From Vermamoeba vermiformis (taxonomy: Eukaryota; Tubulinea; Echinamoebida), in NCBI GenBank assembly GCA_045837725.1, contig JBEWZL010000110.1, positions 1 to 46,919 of the forward strand: 46,919 nt of DNA. The letters run 5' to 3'. How positions within the stretch are numbered: position 1 is the stretch's first letter; the number at the start of each line of letters is the position of its first letter. The position numbers and the translations under genes are program-made. The notes beneath the pieces are model-generated. The model had not been told where the DNA came from and searched no databases. It saw only the letters and a program-made list of their open reading frames with translations. Of the stretch, positions 10,287 to 20,145 are shown piece after piece.

Positions 10287-10845
10287 ATAGGACAGTTACG
10301 CGCCACGACACCAAAGTCGTTACAGCGCGGGTTATTTCGAGTTGTCAAAATCGCACGCGTCATCCGAAAGCGGTTTTTAAAAAGAGAACTTAGACAGATC
10401 GACCACACGGGTCGAGTTATTTATTTGAAGCGATTTAATTGATCATTTACAGCATATAGTAACGCGCCACGGCATCAAAGCCGCTCCAGCGCGAGTTATT
10501 TCGAATTCACTGCTGAAATGATAACGCGCGTTATTTCCCTCATCAACTCAACAGATCGACCACAAGGGTCGTTATAATTATTTATTATAGAGTATTAACA
10601 AATGATAGTTACGCGCCACGGTCGCAACGGCCGTTCAGCGCGAGTTATTTGGATGAGAAACCGATGCGAACTTAGATTCGCATCAGATCGACCACAAGGG
10701 TCGATTTATCGCTATTATGGGAGATAATATTGATTGTCAACACGCGCCAAACGACTTTCAGCGTCGTTCCAGTGCGGGTTTAAGATCGCGAACAAAACGC
10801 GATCAAATCTCGGCACAGAGACCGAGATAAATCAAGGTAAGATTT
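10287..10845 (+). repeat. Four tandem diverged stem-loop units (130-165 nt each)
   Basis: Hairpin A is repeated at 10296-10334, 10460-10498, 10609-10647 and 10739-10782. The outer stem is GCGC/GCGC (GCGC/GTGC with a G-U pair in unit 4). The inner stems are ACGAC/GTCGT, CGGC/GCCG, ACGGTC/GGCCGT and AACGAC/GTCGTT, so pairing is kept while bases change. In units 1-3 it is followed by hairpin B, CGACC-acaag-GGTCG (acacg loop in unit 1), at 10399-10415, 10557-10571 and 10688-10704. In unit 4, B is replaced by two other perfect stems (10784-10804, 10807-10828). Unit 2 also carries a 14-bp palindrome ATAACGCGCGTTAT (10521-10534), and unit 3 an 8-bp stem (10663-10684). The A-to-B distance differs between units and is not a multiple of three. 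Confidence 0.75.
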
Positions 10846-12360
10846 TTCTATATACTTCCATTTATAATATTAATCTATCGTAAATTCAATATTTAAATTT
10901 TCAAGTAAAAATTAATTTTTAAGATCCGGATCGAGCTTAGTGCTCGTACTTTATCCATATTTTTAATTAATAACGATTAGACGATACTAAATACAATATT
11001 ATAACACTTCAATTTTTATTTAGATTGTATTAATATAAATACAGATCGAGAGGGTTCAACGCGACCCTTTGACGAAGTTAACCGGATCAGATCCAACATC
11101 TCGAACCGTCAAAGTTTCAATATAGAGCATCGTTGCTCTAAAAGTAAGTAAAACCCGTTATTTACTTCTGTTATAACTCAGTTATGTCATTTTTAGAGCT
11201 ATTATTACAGTTATTAGTGCGATCAATCGTTGACACGATCTTGTCCGCTGCAGCGGTGCGAGCTGTAAGTTAATGCCGTATTAGTGACTTATATAACTTA
11301 TTTTTTATTATTATAGGTGACAATCAATTAAGAGCCGGATTGACCGGCAAATCAAGATCAGCGCCGTCATTATTTAAGATTTCACGAGATCTCGGGACCA
11401 CAACTGGTCAAATATTGATGAATTATTCATTTATTTTCAACGTTATGTCCCCATGATATTCACCGGGGTTGCAGCGCGTGACCAGATCGTTGGATCGTGA
11501 CATCTCAGCGTTACGGTCATCAAATTGAAAGGTAAGTTATTTTGATATTATAAATTGGTACTATAATAATAAGAAATTGTAAATTTTAAATTTTGTATCC
11601 GTGTTAACGTTAAAAACAATTTCTTTATTTAGATCGAGCTTCGCGCTCGAATAAAATTTAACTAGCCATTCATTTAATAATTTAAATATTATGCTAATCG
11701 TATTTTGATAGCTTATTTCCGAACCCTTGAGCCCGAGTAACACGATCGAGAAGTACGTTAAATTTTACTTGGCGGAGTAGTAAGTAAATTACCTTAGATA
11801 TCATATTTAATAATTATAATAATCTCTTTTTATTGGTTAGCTGGCCTGACGCGTTAATCTAAGACTTAGAGCGATCTTGGATCGCGAATAAAAGTACAGA
11901 TGCGTAATTCTAAAGGTAAGTATATTTAATTCTATGTAATACTTAGAACGTACTAACGGGTATTAATACAGAACAATTAGCGAGCAGGAATGGACAAGAG
12001 GCGCGATCTGACTGCGCTAATTTATTGGTACGAACAAAGTGCGGTTTATAGTAAGTCAATTTTGTATAGCCGTATTAACTCGTTGACATCGGTAGAGTTA
12101 TTGCGTAATTGAGTTTATCGCAGATCCCCGCGGGCCCGTTGATCCCCAATTTCGGCAATTAATGCGCGCATCGATCGCGCTAAAAGTACGAAGTCAAGTC
12201 GTTATAAAATTATATTTATTACGTTCTGACATTGTTTATTTATTAGTACAAGGGTCTGGAGAAAAAATTAGCAAATTCGGTGACGGGATCTAGCGCGTTA
12301 TTAACCGCTGCTTCAACGAAGATAATAAGCCTAGGTACGAATTTTTTTCAATCCGTGAAG

Positions 12361-12895
12361 GAGGTGAGGATGAAAATCAAAACCGTGCACAACTAAAAGA
12401 TATTCGTAAGTGTCTAACTCGTCATACATACACAACTGCTGGAAAAATTGACCTGATACCGGATACCGGAAAAAACACTTCTTGGAGTAGCAATAAATAA
12501 ACTAGCGTATACGCTGCAAACAACAATAGTAACGTGGTTGTTTTTTTTGTTACACATTAAACAGATGTCAATTGTCATTCAAAACGTGCTTATTAGGTGT
12601 AATCGCGACGTGGTCGAGATTCTACGCGAGATATTTTATCGTTATATATATAAACCACGACTTATTACAGGTTTTTTTTCAGACTCAAAAACGATGTTGC
12701 ACACTTGAAGGGAATGAAGTATCTTGTCATGTCACCCATTAACTAAGTTTTATTCAATTATCCGTCCTGAAATATTTGTACGTTAGTTAAGAATAAACAA
12801 ACACGTAGGTTCTTTCAAGTACATGATCGTCAATTACTTACAAGACTGGTCACGTTTCATAGATCGAATTTCAGAATCAGCCGAAGGGTAGCCAA
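12361..12895. other. Intergenic sequence upstream of the receptor-like kinase
   Basis: There is one more donor-like site near 12404 (cgtaagtg), then AT-rich DNA with a T-tract (12541-12549) and a TATA-like run near 12644-12653 (tatatatataaacc). The latter two may belong to the promoter of the kinase gene. No ORF of note. Confidence 0.4.
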
Positions 12896-15792
12896 ATGAA
12901 TTCACTTTATTTGGTCGCAATATTCCTGTCGTTAGTTGCAGTAACAAATTGCCAATTACGTAAGACTGACAATTCGACCGCAACATATTTTTTTCTTTTT
13001 TTTTTTTTGTAAAACAATTCTAACTAGTTAATCCTATTGTATATTTCTAGAATTAGTCGCATCATATCAAGTATCTGGGAGTGCAATAGTAGCACGCAAG
13101 CTACGAATCGAAAGCTATGGACCTGCTCAAAATTTGTCTAACTGTGCTGCCGGGATTGATTCCTATGGCAAGATTCTGTCAGGCTTATTCATTTTTAGTG
13201 AAGGAATAATCAATCCTTCAAATTTACCCAATGCTCCATCGACTGAACCGGTATTTTCTGATGTGGATGTTGTTGACGGTACTACCGAATGTAATATTGT
13301 TAGCCTGAATGTAAGCAATGATAATACTTAATTATTTAGCAACTAAATGCTCGTAGAGTACCTGGTATGAAATCTCAGGACCAATCTTGAAATCGATACC
13401 GGTTTCAAATGCTGCCTATATTAGCGTATCTAGTTTGGCTGCAGGCCCTTTAGCTCTCGTGATTAATCAGACCGGATATATAGCACCTCTGGAGAAACAG
13501 TTTAGTTTCGAGGTTGAAAGCAGACGACTGACAGGTAGGGAACTTAAATTTAGTACCATAAGATACTTATGTGAATTAAATTAATACCTTGACATTGTTT
13601 GATGTATTTACTCTTACTACTCAGTAAAATATAACTAATATTATGATTTAACAGCGGACACTCTTATATTCGCGGCTGCTACGCCGAATGCTACCATTTC
13701 CATTGGAAATCTTACTAGTTCAGGGCAATATAATACTATCTTCGAGACTTCAGGATCAAAAGCTTCATCGATCTCAATAGCAGTACACTCCCCCGATAAA
13801 TGGGTGGTCTGTTATATAGAGTAAGTAGATTACCTTTGAATGCTTTTCGATCACTCATATTTTATTTCAGAATTCCGTGCTGAATTGCGTGTTCAGTAAT
13901 GATACAACGCAGTTTGTAAGCCTTGGAACTCAACCTACCATATACTCCGTCGCAATATCATACATTGACTGCAATCACCTATCGGTGTTGACTAGCGAAG
14001 ACTCGCGCTATACAGTAGCAATTTATGATGTAGTAACTAGAAGTCTAGTAGATACTTATCATGGCTCTGCAATGTCGATTAATGGCTTGCACCAATCTGC
14101 AACAGTCGATATGATATCAGTTATGGTGTCGAATTCGACGGGTGTTTATCTGGACATTTTAAACTGGAATCGCAATTCATCTGCTTGTACGGCAGTTGAA
14201 CCACTTAGTCCTCCTGTTGTTACCCCAACCTACTCTCCAGTTACCTCTCCAGAGTCTATTCAACCAACCACTTCACCAACCACAAACAATACTAACCTTG
14301 GCGATGCACCATCAATTTCTCCTGTAAATGCAGTTGCAGTTGGAGTAGGTGTCTCGATTCCTGTGGCAGTTGCTGGGGTGGCTATCTTCTTGCTCGTGTT
14401 CTTCTTGCGCAAACGAACAAAGAACAACAAGAAGGAAACGAATGCTGCACAGACCCAAATGAACCCTGTCACTGATCTTGACGACCCCTCAACTTCTCAA
14501 GCAAACACAAACGTCGTGAACACGACCAATTCATCGGAAATGCATCACAACAACCTTCCTGTCTCAAATGCCAATAAGGTGTACACGTCGATGGGGTTGT
14601 CGACTGTCGATAGTAACGACGACAGCTTCATAGTGGCATCAGCGGTGGATCACCTTCCAGACATTGACAAGCGACTTCACATCCCATACAAGAGTCTCAT
14701 GTTCGTAAAAGAGATTGGTGCCGGTAGTTTTGGCAAAGTGTATTCAGGGTGAGTTTGACGATTAATTTGGTCCGGAATATGCTTACTAACTCTCATAGTG
14801 AATGGCGTGGAGCAAAGGTGGCAATCAAAGTGAATAATCAGATTACTGATGTCGATGGATTCTTGGCCGAAGCAAAACTAACTCTGTACAAAAGCAACGA
14901 TTAGACATATGGCCATTGATTCTAACGATCTTTTACTCTAGCGGCATTGCACCACATCCAAACCTTGTTCAAACTTTCGGAGTGAGTCTTGATGGACCCA
15001 ATCCATGCATTGTTCTGGAGTATTGTGGCGGTGGTAGCTTAGATCAACTCTTATTTGATATTGACCAGCCAGTGCCAGTTGAGAAACAACGCGAGTTTGC
15101 GATTAAGATCGCATACGGTCTTCTCCATCTTCACAATAACAACATTGTGCATCGTGATCTTGCTGCAAGAAACATTCTAGTGAGTTTTGACACTTACGAT
15201 ACCTATTTGCTAACAAGTGACTTTAGTTGACGAATGATCGACAACCGAAGATTAGTGACTTTGGAATGTCTAGATTGTTGCAAGAAGAGAACTCGAAAGG
15301 TCAAACTAAAACAAACTTTGGACCAATCAGATGGATGGTACGATGATACATTAATTTTTATTGCACACTGTTAACAAGCACATGCTTTTCGATAGGCACC
15401 AGAGAGTCTAAAAGATCGATCATACAGTATTAAATCGGACGTTTGGACATTCGGTATTACTGGTAATCCGTTCGCTAAAATCATTTCAAATGTAACTTAC
15501 TAACACACTTCAAAAAAGTGAACGAGATCATTTCACGACAAGAGCCACATACAAACGAAGATCAACTCACAATTGCTGCTCGCATTCGAGATTATGCGGT
15601 CACTCCAGATATTCCTGAAAACGCGGATCCAGTGCTTGTTGAAGTAATCAATCTATGTCTGAAGGCCAATCCGAATGAACGACCGGTAAGTCTAGAGTGA
15701 ATATTATTACTGTTAAATTAATTTCTCTGTCGTAGACAATGGAAGATGTTTGCATTCTGCTGCGATCAAAGATAGACACTAATGAGAATTGA
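12896..15792 (+). CDS. Receptor-like protein kinase with a tyrosine-kinase-type catalytic loop
   Basis: A multi-exon gene of about 760 residues. Start ATG at 12896 encodes a signal peptide (MNSLYLVAIFLSLVAVTNC). A roughly 380-residue extracellular region with no recognised domain ends in a Pro/Thr/Ser-rich stalk (SPPVVTPTYSPVTSPES). One membrane helix follows (VAVAGVAIFLLVFF, then RKRTKNNKK), and then a cytosolic kinase. Visible kinase motifs are GAGSFGKVYSG (Gly loop), VAIKV (Lys), the alpha-C Glu in FLAEAKL, HRDLAARNIL (catalytic loop), ISDFGMS, and RWMAPESLKDRSY followed by SDVWTFGI. HRDLAARN is the tyrosine-kinase form, so a dual-specificity or tyrosine kinase of the TK/TKL group is likely. 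Ligand unknown. The exon beginning near 13871 keeps frame only if the acceptor at 13912 (gtgttcag) is used rather than the one at 13870. Stop at 15790-15792. Confidence 0.8.
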
Positions 15793-16613
15793 TTGTAATT
15801 TTTACTAAGCAAACCTTCCACCCACTAAATGCAATTTTTACATTGTACAAATATTCAGGTGAAGCGAGCGACAACGATGGTTCATTGTTTTCATATCGCC
15901 ACGCTCGCACCGCTCACCGCAAGTCCGGAAAGGCAAGGCTTATATTGAACCGACTACCATTTTTGCCACTCCTCGGCATTGTCCGTAGACACGAGGCAAT
16001 ACAATTTTAAAATTATTGGGATTTGGCCAAATACACCACAGGACACGAAATTTCAAACCACGTGACAGTACACTACCGTCATCTTTATTTGCAACTCACT
16101 TTACAGTGTTCCTCGCGACGTGTTCGAGCAGCTGTTCGACTTCAGGTCTGGAGAACACTGTAGCGGTTGTTGCAGTACTGGACACGTGCACCCGTGCACT
16201 ATGTGCTACATCCCGCACACGACAGCAGCTGCCGCCAGACATGTGGGAATCTGTTCGGAGAGGCAGCCTCCACAGAGCTGGAAGCTCCTGCGGCGGGGCC
16301 GCGCTAGTGACGCGCTCATCGCCTTTCTGAACGAGGCACGTCGCAAGAGATGCTCAGATTCCCGAGGGGCGTTGGCGCAGCAGTCACCAGGGCTCGGAGG
16401 CCCAGGGGCGGGGGCGAGGGGGCGGCGCAGTCGCTGGCGATATCGATCGATCACGTGTTGCGTGCTGGCACTCGGCGGATCGGCATAAGCGCGTCAGGTA
16501 ATAGGCAATCTCGTTATTCTCCTCATTAGCTATGATATGAACTAGGAACCGATAATCAGCCATAACATAGTTCATTGAAATTTAGCACGTCCATGAGTTA
16601 ATTCAGTTTGCAT
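15793..16613. other. Convergent intergenic region with a GC-rich island
   Basis: It separates the 3' ends of the kinase (+) and the MORN/hydrolase gene (-). About 16110-16490 is clearly GC-rich (runs such as ggcccaggggcgggggcgag), unlike the AT-rich flanks. CACGTG hexamers occur near 16058, 16183 and 16453. Overlapping frames of 60-140 codons exist on both strands, but none shows a domain, and GC richness alone explains their length. I could not match it to a known RNA gene. Confidence 0.5.
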
Positions 16614-19600
16614 TTAATTTGTTACGTAAGATGGAGTAAAAACATAAACAAATACATTGCCCTTCTTCCTAGCAAGTCTGGTAGTTCTTTCTGAAGCACG
16701 CCGCTGAAACACAATTAACTCCCGAAGATCATCCACCATGGTTCTGTTTAATTCAAAATAGCTATGCCGCCTGTAATGATTTGTAAGCAAAGCAACAATA
16801 GTAAATTACTTACAAGGCATGCATGTTATCCACAATATTTGTCGTATCTATAATATCTGTCCAAGGTCTTAGACTAACAGATCAACGAGATAAAACAACA
16901 TACCCATGTCAAGCAACTTGTTGTTGTTATCTTTTAATGGCCTAATGCTGCGTCCAAGAGACTTAAACTTATTGATACACTGAGAGATGAAGAGAGCCTT
17001 GTCTTCCTGCAAAAACGATCATTATTTGCCAGACTGCAGTGTGAACGTACCTTATCACCGTAAAGGGACACGATTGGACAAAGATTTCTAATTTTGTGGT
17101 ACTCTTCATCAACAAACAAATCCAGGCCGTAATCGGGATTCAGCATGGTAAATGTCTAACAAATTGTCAATATTCATCAACACTATAATTACCAATACCT
17201 TCAAATACAACTGATTCGGCGCACGTCGCTCATCCAGTTTGCAAAATCGCTTCCTTCAATGCAATTAGAACTAAAGTAACATGACACAACGTACTCTAAG
17301 TGAGCCAAACAGTTGAAAAAAACTTGAATACCCATGCTGTGCACCATGATGTGAATTTTACGAACGCCGGCGTCGCTTGTTCAATGTTAGTTCGCTCGTG
17401 TATACTACAAGCCATTGTAACTTACATAAAACTATCGAGAGCCTTCAACAAATCTTGACGTGTCATATCTGACTTGGCGCCCTCTTTCAGCGCCGAAAAG
17501 TAACTCAAAGCGCCGCCGTTGGGCCACGAGAACACAATTGGCTTAATGTGAGGCGGAAAGTTGCCGATAGCGAGCTAGACAAAATGTTTAGGCCGGCGCT
17601 TGAAGTCAATCTCGATAACGTACCATTTGCGCAATTCGTTTAAGGGCTGTTTCGAGCGGTGAGTTGTAGCCGCCAATGAAGAACAATATTTCCTGTGCAC
17701 GCAATTACTTCAACTAATTCTACGACTTTAATCGACTTACCACTTCGCTCGCTGAAGCAGAGGCATTCCAGCCGTCCACAAGCAACCTTGGTCCCAACAC
17801 CGGGGCAGGTAGTGTGTCATCGCCAATGAAGCTGCGGGTTGATTTTCGTTTCTTTTTTGACTTTCGTTTCTTTTTTGTACTTTTTGTGGACTCGCTGACC
17901 TCACCGCTGAGTGTCATTTTTTGCATCGACTCGCCAATCATACTTGTACTTGCGACAATCGCAGTGGGGCTGTCACTTGTGTTGTCTCTCTTGGATAGTC
18001 GGATTTGTGCTTTAAACGGCTGTTAGTCATTGAGTACAAACTACTCGACCGTACGTACCATCCTCTTCTGCTTCGAACTTGTGCTTCTTAGACACACTTA
18101 ACGGCGATACTTTGGCATCGATGTGCTCCCTGGTATCGGTGCTCGAAGTGTCCTCGTCAATGTTAATTACAGTATCTTGAGCGTTCGGTACGTAATTGAT
18201 CGTCACGCTGAATGCGTCTTCCTGTTGAAGTATAAGCACAAATCAATAAACTTAATAACTAGCTTACCGCTGAGGACGGCACCAGACCCGGAATTTCGAT
18301 ACCTTGTCCCGTTGCATTCACCACCAACTCCGTCTGTTAAATAACTAATCAATTACTGTGCACTTGAGTAATAAGGTGCTTACCACTTCATTAGCATTCG
18401 TAAGCGTGAAAATATCGCCCAATATCTTCGCGGTACACGAGCATTTAATAGGCTCCTCCAGTTCAGTTGTGTCTTCCTCAGCCGTTTTACACTCGCAAAC
18501 GTCGGGGCCGCTGAGCAAATAGGCGTTTGGGAAATGCTTGAGTATTGTCAGAAGTCATAGGCATATATTCAAAGACCAGTACATACTTGGGAAAACTTTC
18601 CAGAGATGGAACATTCGACAACAGCCACGCCAAATTTCAACGGGCTTCTCGATCTAAAAGAATGGAGTTAGCTCATTAGTCAGACCGCCACGACCCGTAC
18701 TTTTTGACTTTAACGACAACTTTGTTCCATTTGCGTGTGTCGGTGATGTATCCAATACGCACGGCACTAAACATGCTTCCTGTGCCACTTTCACGACTAA
18801 TGTACGGACCCTCGAGCCTGCCGTGGTTCCAGTGACCTGCGTTCATAAGGACAAGTCACTCGTAGACTACTGTGACTTACCTTTGATATTTTCGCCGTGT
18901 CTGCTGCTGTCGTTCCACTCTCCAAGTCCGTGAGGTTTGCTGTTCTCGTCTAATTGGCCAATGTAACGCACGCGACCTTTGAAAATGCGCGGACAAATTC
19001 TCGATTTGTATCTAGAGTGACGGTTATATTTAATGTTAATAAGGTCATTTTGATGTACCTAAACGTGTTGTGACTGAGGCGATCGAATTTCCAACTGTTC
19101 CAATAACAGCCTTTGTAGCACTTGTCAAACGCGTAGTGGTGAAGAACGTAGCCAAGCACGGTGAGTACTTCTAAGGCAGCGATTGCTAATATCACCCAGT
19201 CATGCGCATCGTCGGGTACCATAATATAGGTGAGCACGCCTAGTCATTCGTGAGCTGTTGATTAATCGAATTATAACAATTCCATACCTAAAAAGATCCA
19301 CGCCCAAACAAATCGTACAAATGTAGTGGCTTCGACAATTAAGAATATCAGCATGATCATAATCACTCCGATGAGTGCGATAGCAAGTGGTGACACTGGG
19401 AAGAAAATCCAATTAGCAAAAATTTCAGAATTTCAATTTCGAATCATGGCTACTGTACGTACAAGAACCTCGTCGACCGATAATGACAGCCATAGCAATA
19501 AATGCGCCGACAAATACTGACACCCACACGATAGAGAACTTGCGCTTCGGCTCGTAATTCTGTTTCGTGGATCGCAGAACTTTGCGGTATTGCATCCAAG

Positions 19601-19839
19601 GAAATGTTCTAACAAATAATTGTCAAAAATAAGAAATAATTTAGCGGATAATCCTACTCATCTAAGTCTACGGCTGCTTGACCAGCGATGGCCGTAATCT
19701 GATCCGGGTCGATTATAATCTTCTCTTCTTTCTCTGTTTCCTCGCCATTATTTGTGGAAATATTATTGCTGATTTTTTCTCTGCTTTCTTTCGTGTCTGA
19801 TCCATCTGAAGCGCTTGTTTCGTGATCACTACGCTCCAT
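16614..19839 (-). CDS. Membrane protein with MORN-like repeats and a C-terminal DUF900 alpha/beta hydrolase
   Basis: About 19 short exons give roughly 810 residues, from the ATG at 19837-19839 to the stop at 16614-16616. An acidic Ser/Glu-rich N-terminus is followed by transmembrane segments (FSIVWVSVFVGAFIAMAVII; PLAIALIGVIMIMLIFLIV; an Ala/Leu-rich helix around VILAIAALEVLTVLGYV). Next are MORN-like glycine/aromatic repeats (RYIGQLDENSKPHGLGEW, HWNHGRLEGPYI). A basic linker (KKKRKSKKKRKS) leads into an alpha/beta hydrolase: ILFFIGGYNSPLET, IKPIVFSWPNGGALSYF, the nucleophile elbow MVHSMGIQ (Ser), VSLYGDK (possible Asp) and ALRHSYF (possible His). FSWP and HSMG are hallmarks of DUF900 hydrolases. 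The likely role is an ester- or lipid-cleaving enzyme held at a membrane, substrate unknown. The exon pair around 16860-16920 keeps frame only with the acceptor ggacag. Confidence 0.72.
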
Positions 19840-20145
19840 CTTCAACCCAAAATTTTACAAAGTGGAAATCAGCCTTCCCTGCGGTTATATTCTGATAACG
19901 TAATCCATAATTAATTGAAACGCTGAAATTGTTCTTCATTACTGAAACTGGTAAATTTATTGAGGATTTCACCAATTTCCGCTTTTCCGCAACCTGCTGG
20001 TTCGTCCGCAAAATTGTTGAAGAGAATACACCGCGCAAGATAGACACGTTACGCAACTAATATCAAACGAAACAATGAAGGGAACTAATGAATAAAAGCT
20101 CAAATTAACAAATCAACAATTTATTTACAAGAGTCGCATTCACAC
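19840..20145. other. Intergenic sequence
   Basis: About 300 bp between the start of the MORN/hydrolase gene and the 3' end of the GH81 gene, both on the minus strand. A 75-codon open frame on the minus strand overlaps the start region but has no recognisable content. Expected to hold the hydrolase promoter and the GH81 3' UTR. Confidence 0.45.

Larger units (their letters stand above)
9892..12360 (+). ncRNA. Candidate spliced, hairpin-studded non-coding RNA locus
   Basis: About 2.5 kb without a convincing protein. It shows a regular run of donor-like sites followed 45-100 nt later by T-rich acceptors. Donors (gtaag/gtacg) lie near 9892, 10220, 10846, 11144, 11267, 11532, 11783, 11926, 12050, 12190 and 12336; the order and spacing are those of introns in neighbouring genes. 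The segments between are GC-richer and loaded with perfect short inverted repeats, each different in sequence: 9956-9983 (10-bp stem), 10110-10140 (13 bp with a 2-nt bulge), 10663-10684 (8 bp), 10784-10804 (7 bp), 10807-10828 (7 bp), 11124-11139 (6 bp), 11334-11348, 11396-11409, 11634-11650 and 11871-11885. One part is a four-copy stem-loop array. Whether it is transcribed and spliced cannot be seen from DNA. Alternatives are a decayed coding gene or a transposable-element relic. Some segments stay open for 30-60 codons, but frames do not agree between units. Confidence 0.4.

Noticed and set aside
10296-10782. CRISPR array
   Set aside because: Units are long, diverged and hairpin-based with no constant repeat or uniform spacers, and the DNA is eukaryotic.
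10296-10782. Cluster of tRNA, 5S or H/ACA snoRNA genes
   Set aside because: No A/B-box pair, no tRNA cloverleaf and no consistent ACA box at the right distance from the hairpins.
9892-12360. Multi-exon protein-coding gene in the hairpin region
   Set aside because: Some exon-like pieces stay open (for example 11044-11143 joined to 11199-11266 in frame), but the next piece stops at once in that phase. Frames differ between repeat units, and no motif appears.
16120-16488. 122-codon ORF in the GC-rich island
   Set aside because: Overlapping frames on both strands are equally long, as expected in GC-rich DNA, and none has a domain.
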